From Myxococcus stipitatus DSM 14675 (lineage in GTDB: Bacteria; Myxococcota; Myxococcia; Myxococcales; Myxococcaceae), in contig NC_020126.1 in assembly GCF_000331735.1 (NCBI RefSeq), positions 5,660,501 through 5,724,500 of the forward strand: DNA of 64,000 nt, given 5' to 3'. The notes below the pieces were generated by a model that searched no databases, was not told the origin of the DNA, and saw only the letters and a program-made list of their open reading frames with translations. A program made the translations under genes and the position numbers. Shown here one piece after another: positions 8,424 to 16,076 of this stretch (within the stretch, counting starts at the first letter, position 1; each line of letters starts with the position of its first letter).

Positions 8424-8959
8424 GCACCACGACCGCCGACATCGTCGACGGCATCACCCGACTCGTCGTCGCCGTCGACAACCTGCTCAAGACCGACACG
8501 GTGAATGCCATCGTCACCCTGGTGCGCCAGTTCGGCATCGGCGCGCCCGTGAAGGTGGGCATCGACGCGCTGGGCAAGGCCCTGGACCTCATCATCAGCT
8601 GGATTGCCAAGCTGGAGCAGGTCGCGGCCATCCCCTCGCTGCTGGAGAGCCTGGACCCCGCGCTCGATGGACTGAAGGCCATTGGCGACAAGTCCGAGGA
8701 CGAGATGCGGGAGATGGGCCTGGAGCCGCTCGCCCCGCTGGCCGGCGCGGCCCATGCCGCGTCCGTCGTCCTCGAGAAGATTCGCGCGGGCGCCGTCGCC
8801 ATCCTCCAGGGCTACCTGCCCCAGCAGTCCCTCGAGTCCCTTCGCGAGTCCGTGGTCCAGGTGAAGGAGACGCTCAAGAAGCTCGGTGAAGCGCTGGTCT
8901 CGGGCGCGTCCCTCACCGGTGGCTCAAGCCTGTCGCTGACCGCGGGGACCCCGGCATGA
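8420..8959 (+). CDS. Helical tail-cluster protein of unknown function
   Basis: GTG start overlaps the preceding stop by four bases (GTGA), which decides the start. The 179-residue product is almost entirely predicted helix: an N-terminal block (TRLVVAVDNLLKTD, GKALDLIISWIAKLEQV), a middle block around residues 70-125 and a helical C-terminus (VVQVKETLKKLGEALVSG) that ends in a Ser/Gly/Thr tail. No Cys, signal peptide or catalytic motif. It lies between the circularization-like gene and the spike gene, where many contractile tails carry small hub-accessory proteins. A structural role is inferred from position. Confidence 0.6.
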   Translation: MSTTTADIVDGITRLVVAVDNLLKTDTVNAIVTLVRQFGIGAPVKVGIDALGKALDLIISWIAKLEQVAAIPSLLESLDPALDGLKAIGDKSEDEMREMGLEPLAPLAGAAHAASVVLEKIRAGAVAILQGYLPQQSLESLRESVVQVKETLKKLGEALVSGASLTGGSSLSLTAGTPA

Positions 8960-9588
8960 GCGACCTGGTCACCCTCCTCCGCGCCATCATCCGGGACGAG
9001 CTCGCGTCGCTGAAGCTGGGCGACATCGGCGTCGTGACGAGCGCCTTCCCGCACGCGGATGGCGATGAGCACAACCACGAATGCAACGTGAAGCTGCGCG
9101 AGAGCGACCTCGAGCTGCGCCGCGTCCCCATCGCCACGCCGCACATCGGCATGGTGAGCGCGCCGCACGCGGGCGACCTGGTCGTCATCACGTACATCAA
9201 CGGCGACCCCAACCGCCCCGTCATCACCGGCCGCCTCTACTCCGACAAGCTCAACCCTCCCATCCACGAGGCGGACGAGTGGCGCGTCGTCTCTCCTCCC
9301 GGTGGGAAGACCTCCATCGCCATCGACCAGGAGCAGTCGGTGATCATCACCGCGGGTGAGACGGTGGTGACGGTGAAGCAGGACGACGTCATCACCATCA
9401 AGGGCAAGACGGACCTGAAGCTGGAGGTCGAAGGCAACGTGGAGCTCAAGTGCACCGACTGCACGGTGGACGCGTCGGGGAAGATCGACCTGGGCAAGAG
9501 CGGCAGCGGCGTCATCACCGAGCAGAGCCACAAGTGCTACTTCACCGGCGCTCCGCTCAAGGGCTCCAAGGACGTGAAGGCCAAGTAA
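8956..9588 (+). CDS. Baseplate spike protein, gpV/gp45 family
   Basis: ATG overlaps the previous stop (ATGA). The 210-residue protein begins with a short helix (LVTLLRAIIRDELASLK), then an OB-fold (residues ~22-110: IGVVTSAFPH, CNVKLRES, 'VSAPHAGDLVVITYINGD' and 'RPVITGRLYSD', the signature of gpV/VgrG-type OB domains). A repetitive beta segment follows (QSVIITAGETVVTVKQDDVITIKG, TDLKLEVEGNVELKC in pieces), as in the triple beta-helix needle. The trimer forms the membrane-piercing spike below the hub. Two Cys near residues 170-174 (KCTDC) may stabilise the needle. Clear family call. Confidence 0.9.
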   Translation: MSDLVTLLRAIIRDELASLKLGDIGVVTSAFPHADGDEHNHECNVKLRESDLELRRVPIATPHIGMVSAPHAGDLVVITYINGDPNRPVITGRLYSDKLNPPIHEADEWRVVSPPGGKTSIAIDQEQSVIITAGETVVTVKQDDVITIKGKTDLKLEVEGNVELKCTDCTVDASGKIDLGKSGSGVITEQSHKCYFTGAPLKGSKDVKAK

Positions 9589-9590
9589 CC

Positions 9591-10241
9591 ATGCCCGCGC
9601 CCAGTGGATCCGAGATAGGCGGCCTCGCCAAGAGCGCCATGCAGTCCGCGAGCCTCCGGGGAGAGAACGCCCCGGACCTGGCCACCGCGCTGGGCGACAC
9701 GTGCGGCCAGGCCTTCATGCTCTTCGTGAACATGGCCATGGTGTCCCCGGGCATCCCCGCCGCCGCGCCGCCGCCTCCGGGCTCGGGAAGCACCGTGGGC
9801 CCGGGCATGATGTTGCCTCCGCCCGCGGGCGGGCCCGGCGCTTCGCAGATAGAGCCCATCGCCAAGGGCCTGCTGGCGTCGAACAAGATCAACGGCGAGC
9901 AGCGGGACGCGCTGGCCAAGGCCATTGCCCAGACGGTGGAGCAGGCCCTGATCCTCTTCACCACGATGGTGCAGGTGGCTCCGGGCATGGCCATCGCGGG
10001 CTTCACCACGACGGCGCCCGGCAGCCTCATGGGTGCCGCGCCCGCCAAGCCCTTGCTCCAGCCCATCGCGCTGGGCTTCCTCCAGGCCGGTGGCATCCGG
10101 GGCGAGAACGCACCCGACCTCGCGGGCGCCATGGCCGAGACGCTGTCCAACGCGCTCACGCAGATGATGACGCGCCTCAAGGTCTCCCCGGGCATTCCCA
10201 GCTCGCCCGGGGCCACCGCGGGCCCGGGGAGATTGCTCTGA
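9591..10241 (+). CDS. Three-repeat protein following the spike; candidate spike cap
   Basis: ATG at 9591 follows the spike stop by two bases. The 216-residue protein consists of three copies of a 50-residue unit at residues 7-56, 85-134 and 154-203, joined by Pro/Gly linkers. Each unit has a helix starting with I/L-x-x-(I/L)-A, a second helix (ALGDTCGQAFMLF, AIAQTVEQALILF, AMAETLSNALTQM) and ends PGIP or PGMA. Units one and three share the string RGENAPDLA. In other contractile systems a single PAAR protein with pseudo-threefold symmetry caps the trimeric spike; three internal repeats placed next to the spike gene would suit such a partner, but no PAAR motif is present. Role is inference. Confidence 0.6.
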   Translation: MPAPSGSEIGGLAKSAMQSASLRGENAPDLATALGDTCGQAFMLFVNMAMVSPGIPAAAPPPPGSGSTVGPGMMLPPPAGGPGASQIEPIAKGLLASNKINGEQRDALAKAIAQTVEQALILFTTMVQVAPGMAIAGFTTTAPGSLMGAAPAKPLLQPIALGFLQAGGIRGENAPDLAGAMAETLSNALTQMMTRLKVSPGIPSSPGATAGPGRLL

Positions 10242-10651
10242 TGGCCAACGAGCTCAAGACCGACTTGCGGCTGGCCTTCTCCGAGTCAGGAGGCGCGGAC
10301 CTGGACTGGTCCGACCACGGCGGCGCGTCCACCGTGAGCGGCAAGGACAACCTGGTGCAGGCGCTGACGATGCGGCTCATCGTCTATCGCGGACACCTGA
10401 ACCAGCTGGGCCACCAGCGCTATGGCAGCCGCGTGGCGGACCTCATCGGCGAGCCGATGGACCGCGCCAACCTGGACCTGCTGCGCCGCTACGTGCGCCA
10501 GGCCATCAAGGAAGACCCGCGCGTGGACGAGGTGCTCGAGCTGAGCGTCACGGCCCGCGCGGACGTGCCGGGCGCGGTGGACGTGCGGGCGCGCATCAAG
10601 GCCATCACCGGCGATGCGGTGGAATTGGGATTGGCGCTCGACCTGGGGTGA
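10241..10651 (+). CDS. Baseplate wedge protein, gpW/gp25 family
   Basis: ATG at 10241 shares its A with the previous stop (TGATG). The 136-residue product has the length and plan of gp25-like baseplate proteins: an N-terminal strand (LKTDLRLAFSE), the stretch 'NLVQALTMRLIVYRGHL' and 'GQRYGSRV'-type turn (HQRYGSRVADLIGEP), a helix with 'LLRRYVRQAIKEDPRV' and a C-terminal strand pair ending 'VELGLALDLG'. It joins the hub to the sheath and starts sheath polymerisation. The family call is good; the short motif 'RYGSR...GEP' is characteristic. Confidence 0.85.
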   Translation: MANELKTDLRLAFSESGGADLDWSDHGGASTVSGKDNLVQALTMRLIVYRGHLNQLGHQRYGSRVADLIGEPMDRANLDLLRRYVRQAIKEDPRVDEVLELSVTARADVPGAVDVRARIKAITGDAVELGLALDLG

Positions 10652-10698
10652 GCGGGTCGGCGTGACAACGGGTACGGAAACGACTTGGGGAGAGCGTG

Positions 10699-11184
10699 AT
10701 GAACGGCAAGGAAACGCAGGGCATGAACGGAGTGCTGACCCTCGAGCTGCGGAACCTGGACGGCTCGCTGATGGAACGCCGCCGGGTCCCCAACCTCATC
10801 ACCATCGCCGGCAAGCAATTGGTGGCCGAGCTGCTCATGGGCCGCGTCAACGCGCTGCCCACGCGCTGGTCCATCGTCGTGGGCACCGGCATCAACACGC
10901 CCATCCCCGCGGACATCCAGCTGGGCACCAAGGTGGATGAAGCCATCGACCCCGCGCCCAAGGTGGAGGTCATCACCCTGAGCGACAACTCCAGCCTGGT
11001 GCGCGCCACCGTGACGGCCACCCTGCCCCCGCTCGGGCAGTCCACGGTGCAGCCCCTCACCGAGGCCGGCATCCAGATTCTCCAGGGGGCCGCCACGCCC
11101 ATCCTCTTCAACCGGGTCCGCTTCGAGGAGGTCAACCGCGGGCCCAACATGGAAATGAAGATGACGTGGGAGATCTCCTTTTGA
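10699..11184 (+). CDS. Unknown tail protein between gp25 and gpJ
   Basis: ATG 10699 is chosen because 'ggggag' (10687-10692) sits six bases upstream; a GTG at 10696 is also possible. The 161-residue product is beta-rich: 'GVLTLELRNLDGSLMERRRV', 'NLITIAGKQLVAELLMG', 'WSIVVGTGIN', a central variable segment and 'ILFNRVRFEE' to a final strand 'EMKMTWEISF'. Such short beta proteins with a G-T-G-x turn resemble phage tail-fibre or collar components, but I recognise no family. Its stop overlaps the TTG start of the gpJ gene. Placement between two wedge genes suggests a baseplate part. Confidence 0.6.
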   Translation: MNGKETQGMNGVLTLELRNLDGSLMERRRVPNLITIAGKQLVAELLMGRVNALPTRWSIVVGTGINTPIPADIQLGTKVDEAIDPAPKVEVITLSDNSSLVRATVTATLPPLGQSTVQPLTEAGIQILQGAATPILFNRVRFEEVNRGPNMEMKMTWEISF

Positions 11185-12746
11185 GCCTCTACCCTCCCGA
11201 CAAGAACACCTTCAGCGCCATCGTCGAGAGGCTGCTGGGGAACCTGGGTCCAGGCATGGACCCCAACGCAGGTGGCATGGCCCGCACCCTGGCGGAAGCC
11301 TACGCACGCGAGATGGCGACGTTCTACGCCATGATGGAGCTCTCCCACCGCGCGGGATATCTCGACACCGCCGAGGGTGCCTCCCTGGACAACGTGGTGG
11401 CCGTCCTGGGCCTCAAGCGCGCCCGCGCCGGCCGGCTCATGGGCGAGGTGGAGCTCAGCCGCGCCACGCCCGCCCCCGATGACATCGGCATCCCCGCGGG
11501 GCGGCAGGTCACCGGCCTCGGCGCGGACGGCAAGCCCCTGCCGCTCTTCGAGACGATGGAGGACGCCACCCTCGTCAAGGGCGACACCCGCGTCATCATC
11601 CCCGTGCAGGAGGTCCAGGACGAGGACTCGCCGGAGCGCGAGGCCCCGCCCGCCATCGACCCCGCCCGCCTCACGCTGATGCCTCGGCCCATCCTGGGCA
11701 TCGAGGCCGTCACCAACCCCGCGCCGCTGCGCCGGGGCTCGGACAACGAGACGGATGAGAACCTCCGCGCCCGCGCACGCACCGCGCTGCGCGACGGCGA
11801 GAAGGGCACGCTGGAGTCCATCGCCGCCGCCGTGCACCAGCAAGGCGTGCAGCAGGTCACCGTGCGCGAGCCCGCGGACGCGCCGCCCGGCGTCGTGGAC
11901 GTCCTCGTGGGTGACACCGACTTCGAGTCCGATGTCGAAGGCGTCTCCCGCGTCGAGGCCGCCATCCGCGAGACGAAGGCCGCCGGCATCCGCGTCCGGC
12001 TCCGCTACGCGCGCACCATCTTCTTCCAGGTGGACTTCCGGGTGGAGCCCACCCGCGATGACATGGACGAGGTGACGTTCGACCGGCTGCGCCGGGACCT
12101 CCAGCAGGCGCTCGCGCAGAACATGCGCGAGCTGCCCGTGGGCAGCCCCGTCATCCGGCGCAAGCTGGAGGCCGTGCTCTTCGGCAACCCGGCCGTGCGC
12201 CGCGTGAGCGACCTGAGCGTGGAGACGTATGTCTGGGGCCTGGTGGGCACCCCGCCCACGACGAAGGCCCTGGTGCTCGAGTCGCACAGCCGCGTGTACG
12301 GCGCCAACCGCGACTGGAAGATGGAGCCCCTGGAGGCGGGGCGCATCGACCTGGAGATGCTGCCTCCGCGCATCACCCGGCTGCGCACGCCCATGTGGCG
12401 GCTGGACCTGGTCGTGTCGCTCACCGGCGGCGAGGCACGCACGCCCGAGCAGGTGCGCGAGGCGCTGCGCGGCGCGCTGGACGTCTTCGCCGCGCGGCTC
12501 TCCGAGGAGGCGCAGATGGGACGCGAGGCGCGCCTCACGTGGGACTCCTTGCAGCAGGCCCTGAAGTCCCAGGCCCGCATCGAGGCCCTGCTGGGCTGCG
12601 ACGTCACGCGCGAGACAGGCATCACCGTGTCCCTGGTCGCGCCCAGCACGCCCGGCCTGGCCATTCCGGACCAGGTCACCGAGTTGCTGGTGAAGGCCGA
12701 TGTGCGGCTGGAGTTCGGCGGCGCCGAGCTGGTGGGGGTTGGATGA
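11181..12746 (+). CDS. Baseplate J (gpJ/gp47) family protein
   Basis: A TTG at 11181, overlapping the previous stop as TTGA and preceded by 'gggag' at 11168-11172, is the best start; it gives MSLYPPDKNTFSAIV and 521 residues. A GTG at 11166 would add five residues. The protein has the gpJ plan: N-terminal helices ending in 'YLDTAEGASLDNVVAVLGLKR', the characteristic 'G...IPAGRQVTGLG' beta domain, the central motif 'GSDNETDENLRARAR' followed by 'GTLESIAAAVHQQGV', and a C-terminal alpha-beta region. gpJ forms the inner baseplate wedge with gp25/W and gpI. Overlaps the next gene as ATGA. Confidence 0.9.
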   Translation: MSLYPPDKNTFSAIVERLLGNLGPGMDPNAGGMARTLAEAYAREMATFYAMMELSHRAGYLDTAEGASLDNVVAVLGLKRARAGRLMGEVELSRATPAPDDIGIPAGRQVTGLGADGKPLPLFETMEDATLVKGDTRVIIPVQEVQDEDSPEREAPPAIDPARLTLMPRPILGIEAVTNPAPLRRGSDNETDENLRARARTALRDGEKGTLESIAAAVHQQGVQQVTVREPADAPPGVVDVLVGDTDFESDVEGVSRVEAAIRETKAAGIRVRLRYARTIFFQVDFRVEPTRDDMDEVTFDRLRRDLQQALAQNMRELPVGSPVIRRKLEAVLFGNPAVRRVSDLSVETYVWGLVGTPPTTKALVLESHSRVYGANRDWKMEPLEAGRIDLEMLPPRITRLRTPMWRLDLVVSLTGGEARTPEQVREALRGALDVFAARLSEEAQMGREARLTWDSLQQALKSQARIEALLGCDVTRETGITVSLVAPSTPGLAIPDQVTELLVKADVRLEFGGAELVGVG

Positions 12747-14137
12747 GCGCGGACCAACGCAGACGCCGCATGGTGGGGTACCTGCCGCCCGTTCTTCAGT
12801 CCGGCGCGAAGATTCACCGCTTCTTCGACTCGCTCGCCCAGGAGTTGGAGACGATGGAGGGGGGCCTCACCCGGCTGATGCGTTCGCGCTGGTACTCACT
12901 CGCGCGAGGCTTCGCGGTCGACGCGACGCTGCTCAACAAGGCGGACTCGGAGCTGGGGCGCATCGCGCTGCTCTACGGCGTGTCGCCGCGCCGGGGCGAG
13001 TCCGACGCCTATCTGCGCGAGCGACTGGCGGCCATGGTGGAGCTGCACCGCACCGGCCTGGCCTCCGCGCCCGCGCTGCTCCGCCTCGTCTCCCTCGTCT
13101 ACATGGCGAAGCAGCCGCCTCGGATTGTCTGGGAGGGGGACACCGCGGTCGGCCTCTTCTCCGTGCCTCGCGCGGACGGCACCTACCGGGACATCCGCAT
13201 CGAGCTGGCGGACAACCCGGAGATGCCCGCGAGCTCCAGCTTCCGCAACGTCAGCCGGGGCCAGCGCCTGCTCACCACCAACCAGGGGTTGGAGACGGCG
13301 CGCGTCGAAATCTCGCTCAAGGCGACGGAGCGGGAGATCGCCGTCCCCATCCTCCGGCATGAGCAGTCCGGACTCGACGTCATCTTCCTGGGCCGCATCC
13401 CGCTGGGCTCCACCTTGCTGTTGCGCGACGGACGTCCGCCCATCCTCGATGGCCGCCCGGTGGACACGCCCATCATCCTGGCCCACCCCACCCGCTTCGC
13501 CGGTCCGAACGACGTGGGGGTGATGGCGCGCTTCGACATGCCGGAGGCGCGCTTCTCCGTGTTCAAGGAGGACCTCCACCTCCCGGAGCTGCCTCCTGGC
13601 GAAAGCCACTGGACCTACGACACGCTCGAGCGACCAGAGGTCCGCTCCTACTTGTTCGGGTGGTCCATCGAAAGGCAGCAGGCCGCCGAGGCGCAGGCCC
13701 TGCCCGTGCGTGACACCCCCCGCGCGGAGCTGCGCTTCGCGTGGACGGAGATCACCCCCGCCACCTGCACGCTGCGCATCCCCGCCAACCACATCCCGCC
13801 GCACCTCCTGGTGCCGAACGAAGAGGGCGTGGTGCCTGGATTGCCAGGGCTGGTGAAGGAGCTGGCGGCGGCCTTGGAGTACGGGCGGTGTGCCGGCGTG
13901 CGCACGCGCATCGAGCTCACGCTCCCCATGCCTTCGGAGTCACTGCTCCTCCAGGAGAGGCCGCTCCAGCTCGAGGTCAGCGCCTCCTTCGGCGAAACGC
14001 TCCACGCGAGCGATGAGCTGACCTCCTTCGGTTCCCACATCGCGCTGCACGAACAGTTCCCCGAACCCCAGGAGAAGCTCACCTGGGACGGCGTCTTCAA
14101 CGGTACCCGCTTCGATACCTCGAGGTTCCAGCCATGA
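12743..14137 (+). CDS. gpI-like baseplate/tail protein with C-terminal extension
   Basis: ATG at 12743 overlaps the gpJ stop (ATGA). The first ~115 residues match the gpI/wedge type: 'VGYLPPVLQSGAKIHRFFD' then a helix 'LAQELETMEGGLTRLMRSRW' and 'LGRIALLYGVSPRRGESDAY' with 'LRERLAAMVEL', which is the usual tail-protein-I plan. The other ~350 residues are beta-rich and contain several 'RVEISLKATEREI'-like segments; they may form a fibre-attachment or receptor-facing domain. gpI with gpJ and W makes the wedge and anchors the fibres, in agreement with the fibre gene coming next. Length 464 is well above the usual ~180-200 for gpI. Confidence 0.65.
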   Translation: MSADQRRRRMVGYLPPVLQSGAKIHRFFDSLAQELETMEGGLTRLMRSRWYSLARGFAVDATLLNKADSELGRIALLYGVSPRRGESDAYLRERLAAMVELHRTGLASAPALLRLVSLVYMAKQPPRIVWEGDTAVGLFSVPRADGTYRDIRIELADNPEMPASSSFRNVSRGQRLLTTNQGLETARVEISLKATEREIAVPILRHEQSGLDVIFLGRIPLGSTLLLRDGRPPILDGRPVDTPIILAHPTRFAGPNDVGVMARFDMPEARFSVFKEDLHLPELPPGESHWTYDTLERPEVRSYLFGWSIERQQAAEAQALPVRDTPRAELRFAWTEITPATCTLRIPANHIPPHLLVPNEEGVVPGLPGLVKELAAALEYGRCAGVRTRIELTLPMPSESLLLQERPLQLEVSASFGETLHASDELTSFGSHIALHEQFPEPQEKLTWDGVFNGTRFDTSRFQP

Positions 14138-15879
14138 GTGACCCCTACTACACCGCGAAATCAGGTGACCCCATCCTGGCGGACACCTGGAACAACATGC
14201 AGATCAAGACGCGGGATGAGATTCGTTCTCACACGCACCGCGGCGGGGATGACGGGCAGCCACTCACGGGCGACAGCATCTCGCAGACCGCGTCCCTCAA
14301 GGTGAACAAGGTCGAGGCCACGCTCGGGCTGGTGGTGAAGAACATCGACGTCACCAAGTGGATGACCGACACGGAGGCCAACAAGCTGTCGGTCACGGGC
14401 GGAGAAATCAGCGGCTCGCTCTTCGTCAAGGGCTTCGTGGGAGTCGGGACGGCTCCCGGCACGCGGCGGATGCTGGTCCAGAGCACCGCGGACAACAACG
14501 CGGCCGTGGAGATCCGCTCCTCGGGGAGCCAGTCCTTTGGCGTCGGCCTGGTGGTGAAGACCACGGGCGGCACCGATGGCGCCGCCGTCCAGCTTCGCAG
14601 CCGCAACAAGAGCTGGGTCCTCAAGGGCGAGCTGGGCGCCACGGCCGAGGGGTTCCAGATCTCCGAGGGCGGCGGTGACGGAGAGAACGGCAGCGGCTAC
14701 GGCACGCCTCGCCTCCACCTCAAGGCGGGCGGCAGCATGGGCCTCAACACCGCGGACCCGCAAGGCGCGCTGGATGTCCGGCTGTCGTCGGCGGCCGCGG
14801 GGTTCGACCGCCTCGTCGTGAACACCACGACGTTGTGGGGCAACGGCCAACCCCAGGTCACCATCGGCGCGGGCGGCGCGGCCGGCTTGATGATCAACAA
14901 CCCGCACGTCGTCTGGAACAGCACCGACAGCCGCGCCTCCATCCGCTACGGCTTGAGCGGCGGTGTCGCCACCGGCCTCATGTGGGACGTGGGCGCGCGC
15001 GCGAACAACGCGTTCTCCTTCATGGTGAACAACAGCCACTCCATGTGGATGGGCGCGGACGGGAGCGTCGGTATCGGCACGGCGACGCCGGGCGTCCGGC
15101 TGGATGTGCAGGGCGGCAGCCTCCGCGTCAGCGGCGCCATCATGCCCTCCATCGGCAACGCCCCGGGCAATGGCATCCAGTTCCCGCTGGATGCGTTCGG
15201 CGGCACCGGCGACTCCGCGAGCATCCGCTACTACCGCGCACCCAATCCCCTGCCCGGTGAGGAGGAGAACGGGAAGCTGGTCATCTCCTGCGAGAACGAG
15301 CCGGGTGACTCCATCATCCTCAACCAGGGCGGCGCGGACCGGATGACGCTGGTCAACGCCAACGTCGGCATCGGGACCTCGCGCCCCGGCACGCCGCTGC
15401 ACATCGCCCAGCGAGAGGCCAACCTGGGCATCCGACTCACGGAGCACGTCTCCGGACGGTTCGTCGATATCGCCTACACGGGAACGGGCATCCTCCAGTT
15501 CGCGCACAGCAACGGCGCGGGCCAGAGCCTGATGCCCAACGGGCAGTGGCTTCAGCTGTCCGACGCGGGGCTGAAGCAGAACATCGAGTCGCTCGAGGGA
15601 GTCCTCCCTCGGGTGCTCGCGCTGCGCCCCGTGAGCTACGAGATGAAGGCCACGGGTCACCCGCAGCTGGGCCTGGTCGCGCAAGAGGTGGAGCCGCTCT
15701 TCCCCGAGCTCGTGGCGGACTCGCCCCGGACGAAGGACAACGGCGAGCCCTTCAAGGGCCTCACCTACGAGTCCTTCAGCGTGCTCGCCATCGCGGCCCT
15801 CAAGGAGCTCAAGCAGCAGTACGACGAGCGCATCGCGGCGCTGGAGCAGCGCCTCCAGGAGCAGGAGCGGAAGTCATGA
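14134..15879 (+). CDS. Tail fibre with C-terminal S74 intramolecular chaperone
   Basis: ATG overlaps the previous stop (ATGA). The 581-residue protein has an N-terminal attachment region (DPILADTWNNMQIKTRDEI), a shaft with fibre motifs of the type VGIGTxxPxxxLDV (at 'VGIGTATPGVRLDVQGG', 'VGIGTSRPGTPLHIAQ', 'MGLNTADPQGALDVRL'), and a C-terminal peptidase S74 chaperone from about residue 470. Ser476 in 'LSDAGLKQNIESLE' and Lys481 keep the five-residue spacing of the self-cleaving Ser-Lys pair of endosialidase-type chaperones. 'GLVAQEVEPLFPELV' and the final coiled coil 'LKQQYDERIAALEQRLQEQE' are also standard. The chaperone trimerises the fibre and is then released. The fibre decides target binding. 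Confidence 0.9.
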   Translation: MSDPYYTAKSGDPILADTWNNMQIKTRDEIRSHTHRGGDDGQPLTGDSISQTASLKVNKVEATLGLVVKNIDVTKWMTDTEANKLSVTGGEISGSLFVKGFVGVGTAPGTRRMLVQSTADNNAAVEIRSSGSQSFGVGLVVKTTGGTDGAAVQLRSRNKSWVLKGELGATAEGFQISEGGGDGENGSGYGTPRLHLKAGGSMGLNTADPQGALDVRLSSAAAGFDRLVVNTTTLWGNGQPQVTIGAGGAAGLMINNPHVVWNSTDSRASIRYGLSGGVATGLMWDVGARANNAFSFMVNNSHSMWMGADGSVGIGTATPGVRLDVQGGSLRVSGAIMPSIGNAPGNGIQFPLDAFGGTGDSASIRYYRAPNPLPGEEENGKLVISCENEPGDSIILNQGGADRMTLVNANVGIGTSRPGTPLHIAQREANLGIRLTEHVSGRFVDIAYTGTGILQFAHSNGAGQSLMPNGQWLQLSDAGLKQNIESLEGVLPRVLALRPVSYEMKATGHPQLGLVAQEVEPLFPELVADSPRTKDNGEPFKGLTYESFSVLAIAALKELKQQYDERIAALEQRLQEQERKS

Positions 15880-16076
15880 AGGACGTCATCGAGAAGCGCC
15901 TCGCCGACCTCAAGTCCGAGCACGAGGCGGGACAGAAGATGCTCGCGGAGCTCGACGCCCGGCGCGCGCAGCTGGTGCAGACGATGCTGCGCATCGAGGG
16001 CGCCATCGAGGTGCTCCAGGAGATGCTGCCGTCGAAAGAAGCCCACGCCGCCAACGGAGGGACGCCCTCTCCATGA
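15876..16076 (+). CDS. Small coiled-coil protein after the fibre
   Basis: ATG overlaps the fibre stop (ATGA) and its own stop overlaps the next start (ATGA), which fixes both ends. The 66 residues form one long charged helix (VIEKRLADLKSEHEAGQKML, ELDARRAQLVQTMLRIEGAI) with heptad spacing and a short disordered C-terminal tail. No membrane segment, so it is not a holin. The organisation resembles small tail-fibre partner or chaperone genes. Function unknown; coding status is supported by the double overlap. Confidence 0.6.
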   Translation: MKDVIEKRLADLKSEHEAGQKMLAELDARRAQLVQTMLRIEGAIEVLQEMLPSKEAHAANGGTPSP

